In this document: positions 57,346 to 64,000 of the stretch, in pieces
Layout of the letters: each line of letters starts with the position of its first letter
How positions within the stretch are numbered: position 1 is the first letter of the stretch
Assembly: GCF_035594125.1 (NCBI RefSeq)
Contig: NW_026973756.1
Span: 162,501-226,500 of the forward strand
Direction: 5' to 3'
Source of the DNA: Scylla paramamosain
Taxonomy: Eukaryota; Arthropoda; Malacostraca; Decapoda; Portunidae
DNA: 64,000 bases
The notes under the pieces: generated by a model
What the model was told of the DNA's origin: nothing
The model's input: the letters and a program-made list of their open reading frames with translations, nothing else
Database searches by the model: none
Made by a program: the position numbers and the translations under genes

Positions 57346-58343
57346 GGGGGGGGCAGTAGCAACAGTAGTAGATTTGACTCGTTTCGTGAGAAAAAAATAA
57401 AAATAAATAAAAGACGAAAGAAGAGTGACTTGTTCTATCCTGACGTGGGTTATTGCTTTCACTTTCTTCTGAATTATGTTTTGAAATCGTGAATGCAAAT
57501 GTGTGTGTGTGTGTGTGTGTGGATAGGTATTACATAGACTGTCACGTTTTGTAAATCACGTGGGAAGCGTGGGAAGCGACGGAAACAAAAAAAAAAATAT
57601 AACCTCACTCAGAAAAAAAAAAAAAAAACTGTTATAAGCACAGAGAGAGGAGCGTTGATGGAGCGTGCGGGAAGGAAAGATTGAAATGAAAACAAAGAAG
57701 AAAAAAAGAATTGAGGCAGTTATGGATAAACGAAAGGAGAGTGACGCCTGGCTTGGGAAGTTCGAGGTCATGGTGAGTGTAAACACAACCCAACACGAAG
57801 ACAAAACACACGACAAAAGAAGACGACTCCCCTGCTCGGTGCGGAATGCTGTGGTTCTGGAGCCTCGCAGCACAGATCGTGGCGGCGCGTGTGTGTCAAG
57901 ACTTACCAAGTACACAAAATTATTCTTACTCTCATGAACGCTTAATTCAAGAAAAATATAGAGTGATTCTATCAGTTTCGGAATAGCTGGCAAGCCTGGC
58001 TGTCTGAAACGTCACGAAGGCGTGTTGCGCATCACATCGGGATTCGAATCTTTGAGTCGTTGACCACAGATATCAGATACAAAGTGGACGTCAGCCAACC
58101 TCCGGCATTCCATAGCCATTCATCATGGAGACTTCGTAAGACACGCGTGTTGGTATTGTTACTTTGCATCTTGAGGGACTCAAATGCAGAAATTTCGAGA
58201 CGCTCAGGTGTACCGACACCCTGCAGGGCTACCAGTGCATCTCTCTCTTAAACAATATTTCCAGTATTTTTTTCGTTCGTTGAGTCAAAATGACACGGGT
58301 AATTTTAGTAAGAATATTTTTCTGTATGACTGTACGTCTGGAA

Positions 58344-58414
58344 AAAAAATATATACATAATTAAGGCGTGGAGATGGAAGAAAAATATACATAATTAAGG
58401 CGTGGAAATGTAAG
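58344..58414. repeat. About 34-36 bp x 2 tandem duplication
   Basis: ATACATAATTAAGGCGTGGA occurs twice in tandem with flanking A-runs; the copies differ by a 2-bp indel and two bases. Confidence 0.9.
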
Positions 58415-58482
58415 AGGACGGGAAAGATAGATGAGGGAAAAAGGCACAGCTATCCTGTAATGAGAATTGATCTAAGGTCTGA

Positions 58483-58509
58483 GGAGAGAGAGAGAGAGAG
58501 AGAGAGAGA
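58483..58509. repeat. (GA)n microsatellite
   Basis: Short pure GA array. Confidence 0.95.
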
Positions 58510-59329
58510 ATGTTCTTTCCTTCCTTCCTCCATGCCGGTGGAGTGTTGAGTGTTGTGTGGTTCATGAGGGAGCTGGACAGGACAGCAGCGGCAGGGAAGG
58601 GGGCGCGGCAGGGAGGGAAGGGGGGGACGGACGGCAGGGGAGGGTCTTGAGACATCGCAGGCAAATTAGCCGTCCAGTTTTTCCGCTCCTGCCACCCGCG
58701 CCTTTGATCAGCACCATTATTCTGCCATCTTGTCTTGCCAGTTAATCTTGGGGCGTCTTTCATCACTGAGGGACGCGCCGCCCTTGCCGAGCTGATGGGG
58801 TGATGGGTAGGGAGGTGATGGGATGATGGGTGGACAGGTGTTGGGTGGTGGGTGATAGACAGACAGGTGATGGGGTGCAGGGTGATGGGTTACAGCATGC
58901 AGCCGTCGCTACCGTTCATATTCTTTATAACTTTTATTTTCTATTTTTTCTCGTCTTCTTTCTTGTGACTCTCCCCATTTATCTCACCTGTACACCTTAT
59001 CTCACCTGTACAAATCATCTACCGTACCTTACTTGATTGATTAACCTTATTATCGTCTCCTCCATCTTTACTTCTCTGTATTCGTGTCGCGTCGTGTATC
59101 TACTCATGTATTTGCTTATAATTATGTTTCTTGCTGTATCTGTAAACACACCACCAATAAAACTGAGCGGGGAGTCTTGCTCGAAGCTGTGCAGTGTGTC
59201 CTTGCAAGCCGCGCCGCCGCAAGTCGCCCTGGCTGAGCGGGACAAGACGCGGCCCAAGGAAGCGAGTTAGCCGAGTATCGCGGGATCCATCTCGGCCACG
59301 TCCTGCTTGTTTGTCTTGATCTTGCGCGG

Positions 59330-59330
<1 letters not shown>

Positions 59331-59382
<52 letters not shown>
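59331..59382. repeat. (GA)n microsatellite
   Basis: Pure GA dinucleotides, about 25 units. Confidence 0.97.
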
Positions 59383-59385
<3 letters not shown>

Positions 59386-60153
59386 CCACCTTTAAAGAAC
59401 GTGGTGATGACAAGAGTTCACACAGGAATATTGCATCAGGGGAGGAGTCTTGCACATCTTAGCTCAGTGACAGCGAGGGGAGAGGAGGGCGAGCTACAGC
59501 TGAGAGAAGCGAGTGGAGGGGGGCGAGGGAGCTGTCAACAATGTCAGAGGTTACGGAGGAGGGATAAAAGGGGAGAGGCGTGAGTTAAGAGGCCTTTCCC
59601 TGTCTTAGGCCTGAAACGCTTCCCTCTCTCATCACAACTGTTTTCAAAGGTCACAGAGGTCATTAGCCGAATATTGAAGAGTGATTCCCCAGTTGATAAT
59701 ATAGAAATCTTGTTAATCTATTACGAGAATCATAAAAAAATAAAAGATAAAAAATCCTCAATTTCATGTAGAGCCTATTGAAAGCTTATTGAAAGTAGTG
59801 GAGTTTCTGGCAGAAATGTCTCATGATTCTGGTTTTAGTATGTTACCAAAGGTTTGAGATGCCGTGTCCTGTCCTTTTTCGCAAATAAAATCTTAAGAGA
59901 GCGTCGGATGAGGATGCTGTTTTGGCAGTGAATGTTTGATACCCCGAGCTGACTGGCAAAAATATGCTTTAGTCTCGTATCTTCATAATAGAGCCAATGT
60001 AAACTTGCTAAAATTTACGAGTACAGGCACTGGCAGCGAGACTAGATGTCATGATGGATACCCCGCCCACTCATCCTTTTGTGGCATCGATGTGAGGTTA
60101 AGTAGGACCTGAGAATAATCACCCATCCAACTAGCATTTCTATCGTTTTGCCT

Positions 60154-60158
<5 letters not shown>

Positions 60159-60205
<47 letters not shown>

Positions 60206-61190
60206 CCTTGGCGCCCAGTCCCCCCGAGCCTCGCACAGATAAGCCGAAGGTAACAATTTTCCGTCTCTCCCTGTCAGTATTTAGCATAATTTCTAGGGTT
60301 TTCCAGGTGTTTCCAGGTGTTTTCCCTAGACTCCTATGCGGAGTAGGGGGTGGTGGAGGGGAGATTTGGAGTATGAGGGGTATGGAAGAGGAGGAGGAGG
60401 TACGGAAAGGAAAAGACGAGGAAAAAAAAAACTTTTCGGCAACATATTATTATTTTCCTGTTATTGATGGAGTTGTCATTGTTTTGATATTTAATTTATT
60501 AATAGAAAGACATACTAAATTATAAAATATAATTAGATCTGTTCTAGCTGTGCTTTTGTTTGTCGACAAAATAACAACTTCGTCACTTTATTTAATTTCA
60601 CTTTTTCTTACCGGCACGCGCAGGTTTGCATTGGTATTTCATTTAAGACTTAGAAAAAATGTAAGAAACATGTACCAAATAATAATATCCAACAAGAATT
60701 AGTGTTTTCTTTATTTATCTAGCAAGTAAATTTTTTTTGTATTTATAATCTGTAATATAATCTAGTCTGGCTGTGTTTCCTTTCTCGATATTATTGTGTT
60801 TTTGTGGTACCGTTCGTAAAAGTTACAGATTGTTTTTTTTTTAGTTTTCGTTATTATTACTGAGTTCGGTAATGTTTTTATATTTTGTGTATTAGTTAAA
60901 GTAAAGGGTAAGTCAGAAAATGTAGTCTTCTTTCTTTTCGCGATTTTCAAAATGAATTGCGTTACGTAAATATAAGCCCCGAGACGGCCATTTTCCCTGC
61001 CTCCCTCTCTGTCTGTACATCAATATTCAGCTAAACTCCCGAGTGTTTCCAGACTTGAAGTGAAGAAAAAAGAGAATTGACCACGGAAATAGATAAACAA
61101 CCCATAAAATGCCTCAAATAAGGCACTGAGTACTGCCCCGTTCAGAGCACCCACTCCGAAAACGCGACGTCATCAGACCTTCCCCCTTGG
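60159..61190 (+). repeat. R1 dispersed repeat, copy B
   Basis: It begins with a (CA)n tract at 60159-60200 and then follows the same order of landmarks as copy A: AGTATCCTTGG, a CAGTATTTAGCATAAT block, CCAGGTGTTTTCC, a purine-rich block, GATGGAGTTGTCATTG, ACTTCGTCACTTTATTTAA, TCTAGTCTGGCTGTG, CGATATTATTGTG, ACGTAAATATAAGCCCC, AAATGCCTCAAATAAGGCA, and GTTCAGAG..GCGACGTCATCAGACC. Divergence is substantial but collinearity is clear across about 1 kb. Confidence 0.75.
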
Positions 61191-61197
61191 CCGCCAC

Positions 61198-61289
61198 TGT
61201 GTGTGTGTGTGATTCACACACAGTGTGTGTGAATCACACACACTGCTTGTTACCCAGCAAGCCGTCTGCTTGTCACCCAGCAAGCCGTT
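61198..61289. repeat. GT/CA dyad and 23-bp tandem duplication
   Basis: GTGTGTGTGATTCACACAC and its reverse complement sit side by side at about 61198-61240. They are followed by two copies of CTGCTTGTYACCCAGCAAGC plus CGT that differ at one base. Confidence 0.9.
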
Positions 61290-61326
61290 TCCCTACGGAA
61301 AGAGCTCAGAATGATCTTCGGGTAGG

Positions 61327-61329
<3 letters not shown>

Positions 61330-61383
<54 letters not shown>
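61330..61383. repeat. (GT)n microsatellite
   Basis: GT array with one TT interruption; it ends where R1 copy C begins. Confidence 0.96.
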
Positions 61384-61600
61384 ATTGCGCTACGTAAATA
61401 TAAGGGCTGAGAGGCAGATTTTTCCCTGCCTCCCTCCGTGTCTGTACATCAATATTTAGCTAAACTTTCGGGTGTGTTCTTAGATTCAGACGTGAAGGAA
61501 ATCCAGAGTGAACCATGAAAATAGATAAATAATCCAAAAATGTCTCAAATAAGTTGAAGGATTGCAGGCCCGTTCATTGCAGGCCATGAAAACCCTCCTT
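61384..61600 (+). repeat. R1 dispersed repeat, copy C (3' part only)
   Basis: TGCGCTACGTAAATATAAGG, then CCCTGCCTCCCTC, GTCTGTACATCAATATTTAG, GAAAATAGATAAATAA and GTCTCAAATAAG repeat the last 220 bp of copy B with modest changes. It starts at a (GT)n array and fades at GTTCATTGCAGGCC. Confidence 0.75.
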
Positions 61601-61696
61601 CCCCCTCCAGTTCCCTCCCCAGCCTGCTCCTCCCTGCCCCCTCCCAATCCCGTGCCCTGTGTCACTGCCCACCACCTTACCTCTCCTTCCTCTGCC

Positions 61697-61697
<1 letters not shown>

Positions 61698-61727
<30 letters not shown>

Positions 61728-61753
61728 GGGATATTGTAACTTAACGGTACTAA

Positions 61754-61802
<49 letters not shown>

Positions 61803-61807
61803 CTCTC

Positions 61808-61849
<42 letters not shown>
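61698..61849. repeat. (GT)n and (CT)n arrays
   Basis: (GT)n at 61698-61725 and (CT)n with CCTCTCT slips at 61755-61849. Confidence 0.95.
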
Positions 61850-61851
<2 letters not shown>

Positions 61852-62113
61852 TTCTCCTCCTCCTCCTCCTCCATATACTCTTCTAACACATCCGTGACAA
61901 AATTTCTTAGCTTTTTCCACACCTATTGGTGGAACTCCTCCAATTTCCTCCACCACTTCACTTTCCTCCATCTGCCCCAGACCTTCCTTCATCCCCCACC
62001 CGTCTCACCTCAGCCAGGGGGAGGCAAGGGGAGGCATTGAGAAGGAGAAAAGTGAGGAAAAGTAGGAGGGAGTGGGAATATGACATGGAGGAAGGATTAC
62101 AGAGATAGACTGG

Positions 62114-62151
<38 letters not shown>

Positions 62152-62228
62152 TATGAGTGTGATAGTGTGGTGCTAATAGTAATAGTGGTATTGGGTAGTA
62201 GTGGTGGTGGTGGTGGTAGTGATCAAGA

Positions 62229-62287
<59 letters not shown>

Positions 62288-62288
62288 T
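62114..62288. repeat. (GT)n and (GA)n arrays
   Basis: (GT)n at 62114-62150 and (GA)n at 62234-62288 with one slip. Confidence 0.95.
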
Positions 62289-63787
62289 CACTCAGCATAT
62301 GAAAACTAGCAAATTACAGACGAGTGGTTTGGTAGTTATGTGATTTGAAGGAAGACGCGTCACCTTGTTTTCCGCCGCACACCCCTCGAGGGTCGCGTGG
62401 CGTTGCCTGGTGCTGAGAAGAGTTTATCGTGCAGCAGACGTGAGCACATTCATGAACCTCGTGATGTCTTTTGTGGCGCTGTGATGTAAATCCGGAACAT
62501 GTTTGCTCGGTGGTCACAAACGAGGGAAAACAGGTTGACCTTTGTGTTCTGTGGTGGTGTTTTCCCCACGGATCGCTGCAGCCACACGTGCCCTCAGTCA
62601 CCGTGAGTGCCGGATGTGTGCAAGCAGCGGCAAGCAGGAGGGGGTGTGCGGCAGCCTGGTCACCAATTGTCCCACGTTGTGCTGCCAGTGCGATGTAACC
62701 TTCCATCCTTCGTGAACGTTTTAAGGCAGCGGGGCGTAACAAAAAGAAGGTTTGTGCAGTCCAAACATATCACTCACAAAACGTAAACATGAGGTGGTCT
62801 CTCCCCTGGGGTGGGCGTGGGGTGGGTCTTCCCATCCCCGGGGTGCGTGGGGCGGGCCTCTCCATTCCGGGGGACGTGGGTGTGGGGTGGACCTTCCTGC
62901 ATCGTCACGGGAAATATGCAAAGCAGGTCTTGTGGTATTGATAGCTGGATGTCAGGCCGGGTGCGTGCACGTCCCTGCCGAGCTGCCCGTGGGGGAGGAG
63001 AAGGAGGAGGAGGAGGAGGAGGAGGAGGAGGAGGTGGAGGTAGGAGGAGTAAGAGGGCAGGAGAAGGAGTTTGCATCGAATATGACAGTGTCTCTTCTTA
63101 AGTTAAAATAAGAGCATGAAGCTTCCATTGCAAGAGATAATGAAGGCAGGGCGTGGCAGGAGCGGCAGGAGTGGCGGGGGAGGATGAGCGGCACCCACAC
63201 GAGGCTGATCAGGCAGCAGGAGGCGGCGTGAGAGGGAACATAAAAGTGAAGGAGGAAGAGTAACAAAGAAAAAGATAGAATACCAGTAGAAAATTAACAA
63301 ATAGGCAGGTTAGCAGGTGAGAGGCTGCATGTGACTCGTTATTCCTAAGTGCTTGTTAAATGTCCCCTTGTTGTGTTGCCTTGTGAAATGCAGCAATTGT
63401 TCGCTGGTAAAGGAGACCCGAGGCTTGGTTGCATTTCTTGTTTGTTTGGTGTGTTGTGTTTTTGTTTGTTTTGTCCTTGAGTTAGACGCGTATTCACCAC
63501 CATCGCTCACCTCTCACCCCATTCTTTGTCAACACCACGCATTATTCCATACATCACCAGGCCCGCCCATCACTGCCACTTACTCCTCTCATCACGTCTC
63601 ACCGCCCGTGCCTCCGCCTGCCGTCACTCGGGGAGGCAGGGGGGGAGGGGGAGGAGTAGAGGGAGTGTTCTGGGCAATCACGTGTTGCCATATTGGAAAA
63701 GTTAGTTTTTTAAGTGCAGTTAGGGAGTATAACTGGAACATTTCAACCAAAGTCTATTGTAGTGCCAGCCAACTCTCTTTTACCCCC

Positions 63788-63790
<3 letters not shown>

Positions 63791-63875
<85 letters not shown>

Positions 63876-63940
63876 GGTACATTATTGGTAAAGGCGACAG
63901 AACTTGTTTTTCATTTAGAAGTTTCCTGCATCTCAGTTAT

Positions 63941-64000
<60 letters not shown>
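63791..64000. repeat. (GA)n and (CT)n inverted pair at window end
   Basis: (GA)n at 63791-63871 and (CT)n from 63941 to about 63996, separated by 70 bp; the CT array may continue past the window. Confidence 0.95.

Larger units (their letters stand above)
53427..60158. other. Non-coding region, possibly intronic
   Basis: If the exon at 53383-53426 is real, this would be intron. It holds a perfect hairpin at 53691-53738, arrays listed separately, a degenerate TCTGG-rich stretch at 56460-56710, and otherwise unique DNA with no recognisable coding. Confidence 0.5.
61601..64000. other. Non-coding, microsatellite-rich end of window
   Basis: Arrays are listed separately. Between them lie unique stretches at 62290-63790 with a (GGA)n tract at about 62995-63040. 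No gene is supportable. Confidence 0.5.

Noticed and set aside
58000..58060. tRNA gene suggested by GGATTCGAATC
   Set aside because: A B-box-like word is present, but I cannot fold an acceptor stem or find a proper A box and anticodon arm.

Overview
The window is eukaryotic nuclear DNA, most likely from a decapod crustacean, probably a brachyuran crab. This is inferred from three things: very dense, pure microsatellites (GA/CT, GT/CA, ATT/AAT and AT arrays; by my hand tally about 5 kb, near 8 % of the window); LINE reverse transcriptases that resemble, from memory, those common in crab genomes; and a PIF/Harbinger element whose partner gene is of MADF-BESS type, as in arthropods. Coding density is low and most long open frames are translations of microsatellites. 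LAYOUT. 1754-2052 (minus): a 7SL/SRP RNA gene with a T-run terminator and an upstream TATA-like box. 2081-10145: non-coding, with microsatellites and short tandem repeats. 10146-13712 (minus): an uninterrupted 1188-codon gene for a TENT4/PAPD5/Trf4-type non-canonical poly(A) polymerase with a long acidic N-terminal extension. 13882-14071: an (AAT)n/(ATT)n inverted array just upstream of it. 17127-19372 (minus): a 5'-truncated, frameshifted LINE with a 4 x 48 bp tandem repeat near its 3' end. About 19411-20610: one copy of an unclassified roughly 1 kb dispersed repeat, here named R1, with relatives near 5.2 kb, 60.2-61.2 kb and 61.4-61.6 kb. 20803-25582: a complete PIF/Harbinger DNA transposon with TTA target duplication, 56-bp terminal inverted repeats, subterminal motif arrays, and two intact tail-to-tail genes, each with its own TATA box. 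26212-26672, 16037-16090, 27245-27289 and 39333-about 40200: 3' fragments of one poly(A)-tailed LINE family. 42306-about 47265 (minus): a nearly complete CR1/L2-like LINE with an intact ORF1 and an ORF2 broken by three frameshifts. 47266-64000: mostly non-coding, microsatellite-rich DNA with a possible first coding exon at 53383-53426, a perfect 18-bp hairpin at 53691-53738, and the second and third R1 copies. HOW THE GENES RELATE. The two Harbinger genes form one system: the DDE transposase cuts and joins, and the MADF-BESS protein is the expected DNA-binding and nuclear-targeting partner. The LINE genes act in cis in retrotransposition, and all the coding LINE remnants here lie on the minus strand. 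The SRP RNA and the poly(A) polymerase are host-type genes with no evident functional link to each other or to the transposons. The strongest items for follow-up are the apparently young, intact Harbinger element, the single-frame poly(A) polymerase, the in-frame TAG between ORF1 and ORF2 of the large LINE, and the R1 repeat family.
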